Assembly (NCBI GenBank): GCA_016709845.1
Contig: JADJMA010000006.1
Coordinates: 62,001 to 126,000 of the forward strand
Reading direction: 5' to 3'
Length of the DNA stretch: 64,000 bases
DNA from: Flammeovirgaceae bacterium
Lineage (GTDB): Bacteria > Bacteroidota > Bacteroidia > Cytophagales > Cyclobacteriaceae
Position 1 is the stretch's first letter. Each line of letters begins with the position of its first letter. This document shows, piece by piece, positions 20,975 to 31,043 of this stretch. The translations under genes were made by a program, and so were the position numbers. Under the pieces are notes generated by a model, which ran no database searches, was not told where the DNA came from, and saw only the letters and a program-made list of their open reading frames with translations.

Positions 20975-23127
20975 TTACTTCAATTGAAAATCTTTATTCC
21001 CGGATTGCCACAGCATAAATTTTAGTGTACCAATAATTTCGTCAAAAGAAGCCCCAGCATGGCCTGCTTCCCAGTCGACAAGAAATAATTGAGGACGTGT
21101 ACCTTTTTGTTTTTGTTGTAGTGTGGCTATGTAACGTGCGGGGCCTGTAATACTAATAATGTAATCTGTTCCACCATGCACAACCAACATAGCGGGTAGT
21201 TTTTTATTATTGGGAATATGATGCAAGGCACTTAAACTATACATGGATTCAAATCCTTCTTTCGTTGCAATGTTACCCACACTGCCACGTTCACGTGCAT
21301 AAGCCGCATCACGATGAGTAACAAGATCAGGTAGGCCCGCCTGAAAAATCCCTCCTGCAAATAGATCAGGACGCTGGTTGATGCTGTTACCTACTAAAAA
21401 ACTCCCAGCGCTTGCACCCATTACAAATTGCTTATCGGAAGAAGTGATGTTGTTCTTTACAAAATATTCAGCAACATCGACAATATCGTTCACTGAATTC
21501 ATCTTGTTGGGAAACTGCCCATCGTTAATCCAGTCAAGACCAAGTTCACCACCACCACGCACATGCGCGTATGCATAGATGCCATTACGATTTAACCATG
21601 GAAGTCGGTTTGGGTCTAACCCCACATCTGTAACAGCGCCACTATTTCCATAGGCTTCGATTAATAATGGATTGTTGTTCTTTAAAGCAAGTCCCTTTTT
21701 ATATATGAGCGAGACCGGGATTTTTTTAGCATCGCGCGAAGGCACCATCATTACCTCTGTTGTAAAATCATTGCTTAGATCTAAACTAAGTTTAGAAAAG
21801 GGAAGCGGAGCAACAACATCTTTACGATCGGAATAATGCATATACTGCATGGGACGAAGCGGATTGAACTGAGCAAATACAAGATCATTGTTGGCGTGTA
21901 GGCATAAACCATAAAGAGATCCTTTTATGGGCAACTTGATTTCTTTTATTTTCTTTGTTTGATAATCAATTTTGTAAACGCCCATATCACCAACTTTTCG
22001 AAACATAACATATAAAGCGTCTTTACCGGCCACTATTCCCGAAGTATATGCTACATCTACATAAGCTATAATATTTTCCTGTGGAGGAATAAAAGAAATT
22101 GGTTTAGTTCCAGTTGATAAATCAATTTGCACAATAGTGTAATGCGGATGATTATTTGTGGCTGCATACAAAAACTGACCACGTGCATCAAACCCATCTC
22201 CAAGATTTACGTAATCAGTCAATCGTTTCCAAGGAGTATTGGCACCATTCAAATCATTGTAGTGTACAGCAAAGGCGTAGTTGTCATCGGCTCCATTACG
22301 AATTCGAGCCATAAGGTAAGGTGATGAATTAAAGCTGTAGATGTAGGGCGTTTCAAAATTCTGAAGATGGATATCTTTCGTTACATCTTTACCAAAAACA
22401 ACTTCATCTTTTTCAATACTTTGTCCTAACCGATGAAGTTTGATTTTGCCATTAAAATATTTCTCACTTTCTATAGTTGTTGGAGGAGCTTGTGTGTACA
22501 ACAGTCCCGCATCATCCGGAAGCCAAGTCATAGAAACACCTCTGGAATCGTTGAACATAACGGGACCGATGCTATCTGGGAGAAATATTTTTTTATCAAG
22601 ATGATAAATGCGGATGTGCGGATTAGTTTCTCCTCGCTGTATTAACATCATGGCGACTAAAGGCTGCGTGTGAGCGTACACTTCTTTTCGACTGCGGTAT
22701 TTTTGACCTTTAATGGTGATGCCTCCAGAAAAGATGATTTCTTCTTCAGCGTCCAATGTCTTTCTTCTACACAACGAACTTCCCTTCTCCGGTATCTCAC
22801 GATAGTAATAAAATTGATTCTGAACTACAGTCAAGTCCCAGATTTCATCTTGCATTTTCAGGTAAGCATCATCAATCTCATTGATCAATGTTGTGGCACC
22901 AGGGATGCTGTCTAAAATACTTTGTGTTAATTTTCCCTGTGCACTTACCCAGCTTTTCATTTCCTGTTCATTCGCTTTGCGTGACATCCAGAAAAAAGGA
23001 TCGCTTATTTTTTTGTTGTAGATAAGTGTATCGAATGATTCGGTGCGGGTTGTGGGATAGTTGATTTGAGCCCAAATCTTTGTGGATAGAACTATGGATA
23101 AGAGAATGAGCGAAATTTTTTTTTCAT
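20975..23127 (-). CDS. Secreted S9 prolyl oligopeptidase-family peptidase
   Basis: An S9 serine peptidase with an N-terminal beta-propeller and a C-terminal alpha/beta hydrolase. The nucleophile is in MGASAGSFLVG and the catalytic His in WEAGHAGAS; an Asp near HGGTDYI completes the triad. The long open frame begins at 22987, but sequence similarity to the family (DPFFWMSRKANEQE) clearly continues upstream. An ATG at 23127 is followed by nine A (23116-23124). Ten A would give a proper signal peptide (MKKKISLILLSIVL...WAQ) in frame, so I place the start there and assume a one-base homopolymer loss. About 718 residues is normal. A one-sided copy of the palindrome lies 48-65 bp upstream. It probably degrades peptides in the periplasm or outside; coupling to the surface-protein cluster is inference. 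Confidence 0.85.
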
Positions 23128-23174
23128 ATAAGGTTTTAATACGTATAAAGATTACAGATTGAAACAGACCATCC

Positions 23175-23192
23175 TATCACATAATCATCTTA
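23175..23192. promoter_or_regulatory. Putative operator, copy 4 (upstream of S9 peptidase)
   Basis: ATCACAT-AATC-ATCTTAA: the left half and centre equal the perfect site at 20639-20656, while the right half keeps 4 of 7 bases. It is 48 bp from the start at 23127. Confidence 0.45.
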
Positions 23193-23226
23193 ACAAGTCT
23201 GGTAAGCCAAATGTCATGGGAGTAAT

Positions 23227-23865
23227 TTAGCGCACTTTATTGCTTATGATGGAAACAGTCTTAAGGGAAGGCATCCAAATCATTACTATTTCGACAATGA
23301 GTAAAGGTAAAATAGAAAACATCCACTCAATCACCACCCTTTTTACAGTAGGGTCGTCAATGACTCCGAAAAGAAATTCCATCGGAATCACTTGATACAA
23401 CCGAACAAAAACAAAAGCCAATGCACACGTATAACTTCTTACCATAAATTGTTTGTGTGCTGTAATATTTTTTTGCGTAATCGCGTACCACGCCAGTGCG
23501 GTAGTGAGAATAAATAAGATGGATAATGGGAATAAGGAGAACCGACACCCTACGCAACCAAAAATCAGCGAAAGCCGGAGTGCGGCAACACCGGCAATCA
23601 GTGAACCGAAAATGTAAATCTTTCCGGCCAGTCTGTGGTAGCGGATATATTTTGTGCGAATGGATTTCCAAAACTGAATGGGCCCTAGAAACAATGAACA
23701 AGCGGCTCCCAAAATGTGCGCAATAAACCAAAACTCGTTACCCGCAAAACGGGCATTTCTGTATCCAAATAAATAGACTACTGCGTTTTCGAAATAAAAT
23801 GCTGCCGATAATACGATAAGTGCTGTCCAGAATATAGATTTTCTAAGAGAGATGTATCTTATCAT
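23227..23865 (-). CDS. DUF2306 family membrane protein
   Basis: An integral membrane protein of 212 residues with about six predicted helices. It carries the marks of the DUF2306 family: FWFIAHILGA in the second helix, YHRLAGKIYIFG after it, and TAHKQFMVRSY before the fifth helix. These conserved His residues resemble haem or metal ligands, but no function is established for the family. The frame is intact. Its ATG overlaps the stop codon of the response regulator gene by 4 bp, which indicates translational coupling and a shared transcript. Being the only gene directly coupled to the regulator, it may be part of the signalling unit; that is inference from position. Confidence 0.75.
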   Translation of the reverse strand: MIRYISLRKSIFWTALIVLSAAFYFENAVVYLFGYRNARFAGNEFWFIAHILGAACSLFLGPIQFWKSIRTKYIRYHRLAGKIYIFGSLIAGVAALRLSLIFGCVGCRFSLFPLSILFILTTALAWYAITQKNITAHKQFMVRSYTCALAFVFVRLYQVIPMEFLFGVIDDPTVKRVVIEWMFSILPLLIVEIVMIWMPSLKTVSIISNKVR

Positions 23866-24497
23866 ACCAGCTTCTCATTAATAGCTTTGCTCACCGCCTC
23901 CGTCTGAGAATGAACATGCAACTTCTCATATATTTTTTTTATGTGGGTGCGCACCGTGTCAATGCTAATCTCAAACTGCGCGGCTATCAGTTTGTAGCTG
24001 TTGCCTTTGCTCAACGAGGTAAGAATTTCTTTTTCGCGTGAAGTGAGTTGGTATGTGTTTTCTACTTGTGGTTTTTGATGCATCGATGCAATGACCATCC
24101 GTGCCACACTTGGGCTCATGGGTGCTCCGCCAGCAAGTACCTCTTCAATGGAATCGTAAAGTTTGGTTGACAAGTGCTTCTTTAATAAATACCCGGAAGC
24201 CCCGGCTCGAATCGCATCCAGTACATGCGTGTTGTCATCAAACACCGTGAGCATGATGATGGGAGTTTGAATATTTGATTGCCTAATCTCTTTCACGGCT
24301 TCAATGCCGCTCATGCCCGGCATATCAATATCCATTAGAATCAGATCAGGCTTATGTGTCGTCACCTTGTCTTTTACGGAGAGCACATTTTCGAATGCCC
24401 CCAATAATTCCATACCTTCTTTCGCAGTTATCAAACTGCTAATGCTTTCCCGAAGCGGGGTATTGTCTTCAAAGATTAAAACAGAAAGTGTTTTCAT
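23862..24497 (-). CDS. NarL/FixJ-family response regulator
   Basis: A two-component response regulator of 211 residues. The receiver domain (about 1-125) has the acidic pocket FEDN near residue 10, the phospho-acceptor Asp56 in LILMDIDMPG, the Thr in MLTVFDD and the Lys in LLKKHL. The LuxR-type HTH covers about 146-205 (LTSREKEILTSLSKGNS, then TVRTHIKKIYEKLHV). It lies directly downstream of, and in the same orientation as, the TPR histidine kinase at 24545-26549, its obvious partner. A one-sided copy of the palindrome at 24535-24552 lies 38-55 bp before its start, overlapping the 3' end of the kinase gene. Because NarL-type proteins bind inverted repeats, it is the best local candidate for the palindrome-binding protein; this is inference. 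Confidence 0.9.
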   Translation of the reverse strand: MKTLSVLIFEDNTPLRESISSLITAKEGMELLGAFENVLSVKDKVTTHKPDLILMDIDMPGMSGIEAVKEIRQSNIQTPIIMLTVFDDNTHVLDAIRAGASGYLLKKHLSTKLYDSIEEVLAGGAPMSPSVARMVIASMHQKPQVENTYQLTSREKEILTSLSKGNSYKLIAAQFEISIDTVRTHIKKIYEKLHVHSQTEAVSKAINEKLV

Positions 24498-24534
24498 TTA
24501 TATGACAAAGCAGAAAATAATCACAATTTTTAAA

Positions 24535-24552
24535 AATACCCTAATCATGTGA
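24535..24552. promoter_or_regulatory. Putative operator, copy 5 (upstream of response regulator)
   Basis: ATACCCT-AATC-ATGTGAT: centre and right half equal the perfect site at 20639-20656, with the left half matching at 4 of 7. It sits 38-55 bp before the regulator start at 24497, compatible with autoregulation. Confidence 0.45.
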
Positions 24553-26549
24553 TGGGTACAGCCAGTAAGATTTTTGTGCCCTTTCCTGGCTCTGTTTTGC
24601 ATTCAAGGGCACCTGTAATAGCAGCAGCCCTATCTTTCATGTTAGATAAACCATTGCCACTTTTAGGTTCATCTTTATCAAAACCTTTTCCATTGTCTAT
24701 AACTTCAAGATGTAGGTGGCCCGATTGAATAGAAAGGTTAATGATAACTTCGGTGCCATGGCTGTATTTGGCCGCGTTGTTAATAGCTTCTTTAAAAATC
24801 AGAAATAGGTTCTTCCTTTTTTCTGAATCAAGTTTCAGGGCTTCAACAGAATCCTGGACCCGGAAGGAATAATTTATACCTGCTGGTTCTAATATTTCGG
24901 CTGCAAACTCTTTCATTTTTAAACCATTTGCTCTGCCAAATCATTTTTGGGATTGATTGACCAAACAATGTCACTCATGTTTTCCATTATTTTGAGCCGA
25001 GTGTGTAACAATTTTTTTAAATGCTGACTGGCGTTTCCGTTTTCATTCAATGCCAATTGGCTCATAATATTTATACTGGAAAGCGTAGAGCCGATATCGT
25101 CATGAAGATCGCGGGCAATGGTATTGCGCATGCGTTCCATCTCAATCATACGATTGGCTCTGTTCTTTACACGGTAGCGATTGACTAAGAGAATACTAAT
25201 AATAAGAACGGAAAGCAATGCAAAGGCAATGAGTGCCACATTGGTTCGCTCCCGACTTAAGGCCAGCGCTTGTAGTTCCTGATTTTTTTTTAATAGCGTA
25301 ATTTCTTGTACGTGCTTTTCGTTTTGATATTGTTCCTCCAATTCCTTTAACTGAAGAAGAACTTCATTTCCCTCAACACTATCGCTTAGTGCTTTATGTT
25401 CTCTAAAGTAGTAAAGCGCCCTTTCGTAATCTTTATGCAACGTGTAATAGTCACTCAGATGCAAGTATTCAATTGATTGCTGCTGCCTATCCCCAATTCG
25501 AATGACAGTATTTAAGCTATTTAATAATTCCGTCTCTGTTTTTTTTTATTTTGTTCTACTACATCAAGGCCAATTAATTCCGACTTGCTCTTTGCCCGCG
25601 TTGTGCTATCACCCAATTGTTCAGATAGGACAATGCTTTTATTAAAGTTCTCTCTAGCCAATTTAAAATTGTTCATTCTCTTATTGAGTAAACCTGTTTG
25701 ATGCAAAATCCGAGCTTCTTCAACTACTAATTTCATACTGCGTGCAGTTGCCACAGCAGATTTATAATTGGCTTCAGCTTTTTGATTTTGATTTAGCTCT
25801 TTGTACACATCGCCAAGACTAATTGTTGTTGTCAAGATGCCTCGCTTATCTCCTAATTGCTGCTTTAAAGCAAGCGACCGCTCAAAGTATTTTTCTGCCT
25901 TTGCATATTGATTTAAGGAAAAGAAATCATTACCAAGACTTTGAAAACAAAAAGATTGACCTCTAAGATTTTTTAAGATTTCAAATAACTGCAAGCTTTT
26001 TAAATGCGAATTGGCAGCATTTCTAAATTCACCCATGTTGAAATACAAATTGCCAAGATTAAGTAGTTGACCTGCACTGTGTTCATCTTCCTTCTTCCAG
26101 ATTTTAATGTTATCTAACACATAGGGCAACGCTCTTTTGTACTCCCCCAAATTTTTGTAAAACAAACCAGCAGCCTGATTGTAATTAAATTTTATGCGTA
26201 CGTTGGTAAGGTTTTGCTGAACTAATTTTTCTGAAATGGCAAGGAAGTAGCGTGCGCTATCAAGTTGACCTGCCTGTTGGTACATTGTGATCAAATAGTT
26301 GTAGGCCGCTGTCAGCCATTTGACTTCACTTTGGGGATCTGCCTGCGCAACCACCTGCAATGAAAACTGTTTAGCTTTCGCAATGTCTTTGCGTGAAAAT
26401 TGATTTGATAATTGAAGCAAAGCTTCCAATTCAACGGTGTCTTGTCGATGCAAAGCCACAATTTGTTGAAGGCTATCGATTACATTGCTTTGTGCCGTAG
26501 CGGCCACGGTAGTAATGGAGAGAAGGAGTATGCAAGCGATTTTTTTCAA
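24545..26549 (-). CDS. TPR-containing sensor histidine kinase, HisKA_3 type (frameshifted)
   Basis: About 667 residues. It has a signal peptide (MKKIACILLLSITTVAATAQ), then six or more tetratricopeptide repeats up to about residue 390 (for example YKRALPYVLDNI, YAKAEKYFERSLALKQQLGD). A coiled coil and one membrane helix (VALIAFALLSVLIISILLV) follow. The HisKA_3 dimerisation domain has the phospho-His in ARDLHDDIGSTLSSI, and the HATPase domain has INNAAKYSHG and DNGKGFD. This layout, with sensing by periplasmic TPRs and a NarL-type partner, is common in Bacteroidota. The frame breaks at 25539-25547 (nine T where ten fit) and near 24921 (one A missing on the plus strand). Both corrections give continuous protein through VEQNKKKTETELL and EQMVLKMKEF. 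The signal sensed is unknown. Confidence 0.88.
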
Positions 26550-26609
26550 AATGGTATAGGAATGTATATCCCCAAACTCTAAGATACGCCAATTTGAGTT
26601 AAAGTAATA

Positions 26610-26796
26610 TTACCTTTTTAAGGTAATATATCCAGTAATACCTTCACGCAAATTGCCAAAATCTATTTTGTAAAAATAGACTCCAGAGGGAAGTTGATTT
26701 CCGTTTTTGTTTTCGCCTGTAAATACGTTTTTGATGTTGTCATAATCATCAACCTTAAAAACAGCATCGCCTACCCTTGTAAATAGTACCGATTGT
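26610..26796 (-). pseudogene. Orphan T9SS type B C-terminal domain remnant
   Basis: On the minus strand, 61 codons reading FKVDDYDNIKNVFTG, ENKNGNQLPSGVYFYKI and GITGYITLKR, then TAA at 26610-26612. They line up with the tails of the giant proteins (VFEVENYNNTDRVFKG, NELPSGTYFYKIDF, GYLVLKR). An in-frame stop at 26797-26799 cuts it off upstream and there is no start codon, signal peptide or other domain. It is therefore the 3' scrap of a lost fourth type B gene, sitting at the edge of the surface-protein region. Confidence 0.72.
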
Positions 26797-26888
26797 CATG
26801 AGTTTCTTACAGGTGGCACCTGTGTTGTATGGAACGAATGAATTTTACATTTTACAGGTTTTCTTAGCTTTGAGTACTTTTTAAACTG

Positions 26889-29347
26889 ATGGCCGAAAAC
26901 ACGTACAAATCCAACACCTTTAAGAAACCCGAAAAGGAAAAAAAATCAAAGTCAAGCAAATCAAAATCCCGATTCAATCTTGATTTTTTTAGAGATCCGC
27001 GATTCGCTTTAGCGTTTGGTTTTTTTCTGCTGATCACTTCCCTTTACCTTTTCACTGCTTTTCTTTCGTATTTGTTCACCGGCAAGGCCGATCAAAGTGT
27101 GGTGGAAGCTTTATGGAGCACGAACATTGTTGAATCCGGCAAGGAAGCTGATAACTAGTTAGGGTTGTATGGTGCTGTCACTTCACATTTTCTCATATTC
27201 AAATGGTTAGGGATTTCTGCTTTCTTTATTCCCCCACTTTTTATTCTTCGTAGGGTTTAAACTGGTTTTTAAAAGAGAGCTCGTTTCCATTTTTTCAGCA
27301 TTTGTCCTTTCGGTCTTTGCCGGATTGTGGTTGAGTTTATTGCTCGGTTACATTACCCATTACATGGCGGGTGTTTCAGAAATAGGATTCATCAGTGGCG
27401 GTCTCGGTTACGAGCTCGCAAAAATTTCCGATGGACTCTTTGGCTGGGGGACATTCCTGATTCTCGTATTGACCCTGTTCATCTTTATTATCTATTACTT
27501 TAATGTAACGGCCATCAATGCGTTTCAGGTTAAAGATCCTAAACCAATAGGCAACGATGCCTTGTTACCTGACGATGATTTTATTATTAAGCCCGCTTAT
27601 TCTGACGACCGCGACACTTGGCCGGAGCAAGCCAAAGTAGAAGATATACCCGAACCGGTTTTGATTGAACCGATTGTTGACGAAACCCCGATAGGCGAAG
27701 AGGTAACATTGGACGTTGAGACAATACCGACAAAAGTTGAAAAAATCTCAGAACCTATTTTCACGATAGAGGAAGCCAAGAGTGATACCGATGAGCTTGC
27801 GGAGCAATTGGTAGAAACACAGGGCGCCTATGACCCCACCCTTGATTTAGGAAGTTATAAATTTCCCACCCTTGAATTACTTAATGAATATGAGGCAAGC
27901 AAGGTGCAGGTAACCCAGGAAGAATTAAATCAAAACAAAGACCGCATCTTAAGCACGCTCACCAATTTTAAAATTGGAATTCAAAGTATTAAAGCGACCA
28001 TTGGTCCTACGGTAACCCTATATGAAATTGTTCCGGAGGCTGGTGTAAAAATTTCACGAATTAAAAATCTGGAAGATGACATCGCGCTAAGTCTATCGGC
28101 ACTTGGTATTCGGATTATTGCGCCTATCCCCGGAAAGGGAACAATAGGTATTGAAGTGCCAAATAAAAATCGTGAGATGGTTGGTATCCGTTCGGTGTTG
28201 AGTACTGAACGTTTTCAGAAAACAGATAAAGAGTTGCCGATTGCCATTGGTAAAACAATCTCCAATGAGTTGATGGTTATTGACCTTACCAAGATGCCGC
28301 ACTTGCTTGTAGCGGGTGCAACCGGCCAGGGCAAGTCAGTAGGGCTCAATGTAATTTTAGCATCACTCTTATATAAGAAGCATCCAAGTCAGCTCAAGTT
28401 TGTTTTGGTCGATCCGAAAAAAGTTGAGATGTCGTTGTTTAGTAAAATAGAAAGACACTATCTCGCAAAACTTCCAAATAGCGAAGAGGCCATCATCACC
28501 GATACAAAAAAAGTAGTGCATACACTCAACTCATTGTGTATTGAGATGGAAAATCGTTACGAAATTTTAAAAGATGCCGGTGTCAAAAATATAAAAGAGT
28601 ACAACACAAAATTTGTAGCACGTAAACTGAATCCTAAAGAAGGCCATCGGTTTTTGCCATACATAGTTTTAGTAATCGATGAGTTGGCCGATTTAATGAT
28701 GACAGCAGGAAAAGAAGTAGAAACACCTATTGCGCGACTTGCTCAGTTAGCGCGTGCAATTGGAATTCACTTGGTTCTTGCCACCCAGCGACCATCAGTG
28801 AATGTTATCACGGGTGTAATCAAAGCAAACTTTCCGGCTCGTTTATCTTTTAGAGTTACTTCTAAGATTGACTCGCGCACAATCTTAGATACAGGCGGGG
28901 CCGATCAATTAATCGGGCAAGGCGATATGTTGCTTTCTACCGGTTCAGAAATAGTTCGCTTACAAAGTCCGTTTGTTGATACGCCTGAAATAGAACGAAT
29001 CTGCGAATTTATTTGGCTCACAGCGTGGGTACGACTCGGCCTATATGCTACCTGAATTTGAAGGCGAAGATGATGGCGGAGCTTCTTCGGTTGATTTGTC
29101 GGAGCGCGATGCCCTGTTTGAAGAGGCTGCCCGATTGTTGGTTCAACATCAGCAAGGAAGTACCTCACTTATTCAACGCAAATTAAAATTGGGATATAAC
29201 CGGGCCGGGCGTTTGATAGATCAGTTAGAAGCAGCTAAAATTGTGGGCCCGTTCGAGGGATCTAAAGCTCGTGAGGTTCTCATAAAAGATCCCATGAGTT
29301 TGGAACAGTTATTGAATGAATTGAAAGAAAAACATAGTCAATCCTAA
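26889..29347 (+). CDS. ftsK: DNA translocase FtsK (frameshifted)
   Basis: The septal DNA pump that clears and aligns chromosome termini during division. A basic N-terminus is followed by four membrane helices, an acidic linker of about 150 residues, and the motor domain with Walker A GATGQGKSVGLN, Walker B VLVIDELADLMM and a conserved ATQRPSVNVITG. The C-terminal gamma winged helix reads the polar KOPS sequences (STSLIQRKLKLGYNRAGRLIDQLE). About 820 codons is normal. Three defects are present: TAG at 27156-27158 where homologues have Trp (NWLGLYG), a one-base gain near 27245, and one extra T at 29012-29014 (FIGSQRGYDSAYM is restored without it). The gene is essential or nearly so, which argues for sequencing error. 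lolA follows after 9 bp. Confidence 0.92.
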
Positions 29348-29356
29348 TCTTATAAA

Positions 29357-29998
29357 ATGAAAAAGTCCTTTTTTGCCGCGTTATTGATGTTTGTCGGCAC
29401 ATACTCCTATTCTCAGTACGATCCTAAGGCCCTTGAAATTTTGGAGGCCATGAGTAAAAAATACAAAGCAATACCCACGTTTGAGGCAAATATTACTACC
29501 GGGTTGGTGAATGAAAGTGAGGGGGTGAAAGAAGAGTTTAAGGGAAAAATCACCGTTAAAGGTGATAAATTCAGGTTATTGCTTGATGATCAGGAGATTA
29601 TTAACAACGGTACCACGGTGTGGACTTATTTGCCATCGGCCAAAGAAGTGAATATTGATAATTTCGATCCCGGCTCCGATGATGTAAATCCTACCAAGAT
29701 ATTTGACATGTATAAGAAGGGATTTAAATATCTATACCTGGCCGATAAAACAGAAGGTGGTGTGGTGTGCGAAGAAATTGATTTGGTGCCCGAAAAGAAA
29801 GATGCTCAGTATTTTAAGATCAAAATGATGATTGTGAAAAAAGATAAGAGCATTCAAAGCTGGACCATGTTCGATAAAGCAGGAAATCGTTTTATATATA
29901 CGATCACCAAGTTCAACCCTAATATAAAATTGGACGATTCGTTTTTCACTTTCGATCCTAAAAAGTATCCAGGTATAGAAGTGATTGACTTGAGATAA
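29357..29998 (+). CDS. lolA: LolA-like outer-membrane lipoprotein carrier
   Basis: A periplasmic chaperone that ferries lipoproteins from the inner-membrane LolCDE complex to the outer membrane. It is 213 residues with a signal peptide (MKKSFFAALLMFVGTYSYSQ) and no lipobox Cys. The LolA pattern is visible in the order AMSKKYKAIPTFEANI, FKGKITVKGDKFRLLL and GTTVWTYLPSAKEVNI, ending with FTFDPKKYPGIEVIDLR. The frame is intact. It starts 9 bp after ftsK, the same neighbour arrangement as in many Bacteroidota, so the two are probably co-transcribed. A hairpin terminator follows at 30018-30046. The family call is solid; the symbol assumes it is the main LolA paralogue. Confidence 0.82.
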   Translation: MKKSFFAALLMFVGTYSYSQYDPKALEILEAMSKKYKAIPTFEANITTGLVNESEGVKEEFKGKITVKGDKFRLLLDDQEIINNGTTVWTYLPSAKEVNIDNFDPGSDDVNPTKIFDMYKKGFKYLYLADKTEGGVVCEEIDLVPEKKDAQYFKIKMMIVKKDKSIQSWTMFDKAGNRFIYTITKFNPNIKLDDSFFTFDPKKYPGIEVIDLR

Positions 29999-30017
29999 GC
30001 TTATCTATAGAGTTATG

Positions 30018-30046
30018 AAGGCTACCTTTTGGGTGGCCTTTTTTTG
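30018..30046 (+). terminator. Intrinsic terminator after lolA
   Basis: Stem AAGGCTACC/GGTGGCCTT with one G-T pair and a short T-rich loop, followed by a T-run. It lies 20 bp beyond the lolA stop. Confidence 0.85.
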
Positions 30047-30099
30047 AGTTAAGTTAACGTATAATTTTTAATTTCAACCCAAACTCTTACCCCTAATCT

Positions 30100-30916
30100 G
30101 TGAACCGAGCCGAACTTTTCGAACAAATCAAGAAGAAGAATTCTTATCTATGTATTGGGTTGGATAGTGACCTGGAAAAATCCCCAGGTACCTGCATTCC
30201 TTACCCGATCCTGTCTTTGAATTCAATAAACAGATTATTGACGCCACGCACGATTTGGCGGTTGCTTACAAACCAAACATTGCTTTTTACGAAGTACAAG
30301 GTGCAAAAGGGTGGGAGAGTTTACAGAAAACACTAGAGTACATTCCGAAGGAATGCTTTACTATTGCCGATGCCAAACGTGGTGATATCGGAAATACATC
30401 TACGATGTATGCCGCACGTATTTCCAAACCATGAATTTCGATTCGATTACGGTTGCGCCCTATATGGGGGAAGACTCGGTGACACCTTTTTTATATTTTT
30501 CGGGTAAGTGGGTGATTTTATTAATACATACGTCAAATCCTGGAAGCGTGGATATTCAAAACCTGGAAACCCGCGATGGAAGGTACGTGTATGAAGAAGT
30601 AATTTTAGCTTCACAACGGTGGGCTACAGCCGACCAAATAATGTACGTAGTCGGAGCAACCAAAGCAGATAAAATTGGTACTATTCGAGCCCTGGCACCC
30701 GATCATTTTTTTCTTGTACCCGGGGTAGGCGCACAAGGGGGCGATTTGGAAGCCGTTTCGAAAGCGGGTATGAATGCTCAATGCGGTTTGCTGGTAAACT
30801 CTTCACGCTCCGTAATATTTGCATCCCCCAAGGAAGACTTCGCAGCAGCAGCCCGAAAGGAAGCCTTGAAATTACAGCAAGAGATGGCCGAATACCTTCA
30901 AAAGTATTTGCAATAA
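30100..30916 (+). CDS. pyrF: Orotidine 5'-phosphate decarboxylase (frameshifted)
   Basis: The last step of UMP synthesis, converting OMP to UMP and CO2. It is the long (about 273-residue) type typical of Bacteroidota. The GTG start at 30100 gives MNRAELFEQIKKKNSYLCIGLDSD, the normal N-terminus. The catalytic Asp-Lys-Asp cluster DAKRGDIGNT is near 30370-30400, in a different frame from both flanks. The phosphate-binding end has VPGVGAQGGD and VNSSRSVIFA. The frame breaks at 30176-30180 (five A where six fit) and near 30411 (C missing in a CC run). With these repaired the protein is full length and all active-site residues are present. It is preceded by a terminator and stands alone on its strand segment. 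Confidence 0.92.
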
Positions 30917-31043
30917 TTGAAGCTGCGGTTTCACAAGGAAAAATAAAAAGTTCTGCAAGAAGTTGAAACAACCATGCTAACAGAAGTCACATCAAAATCT
31001 GTGGCACACTTTGAATTTTTATATCTAGATTTAGCAGTAAAAA

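Noticed and set aside
26889..29347. Programmed frameshifting as the reason for split frames in ftsK, recA and others
   Set aside because: Breaks occur in about 25 unrelated genes, in both directions and mostly in plain homopolymers, without stimulatory structures; sequencing error is simpler.
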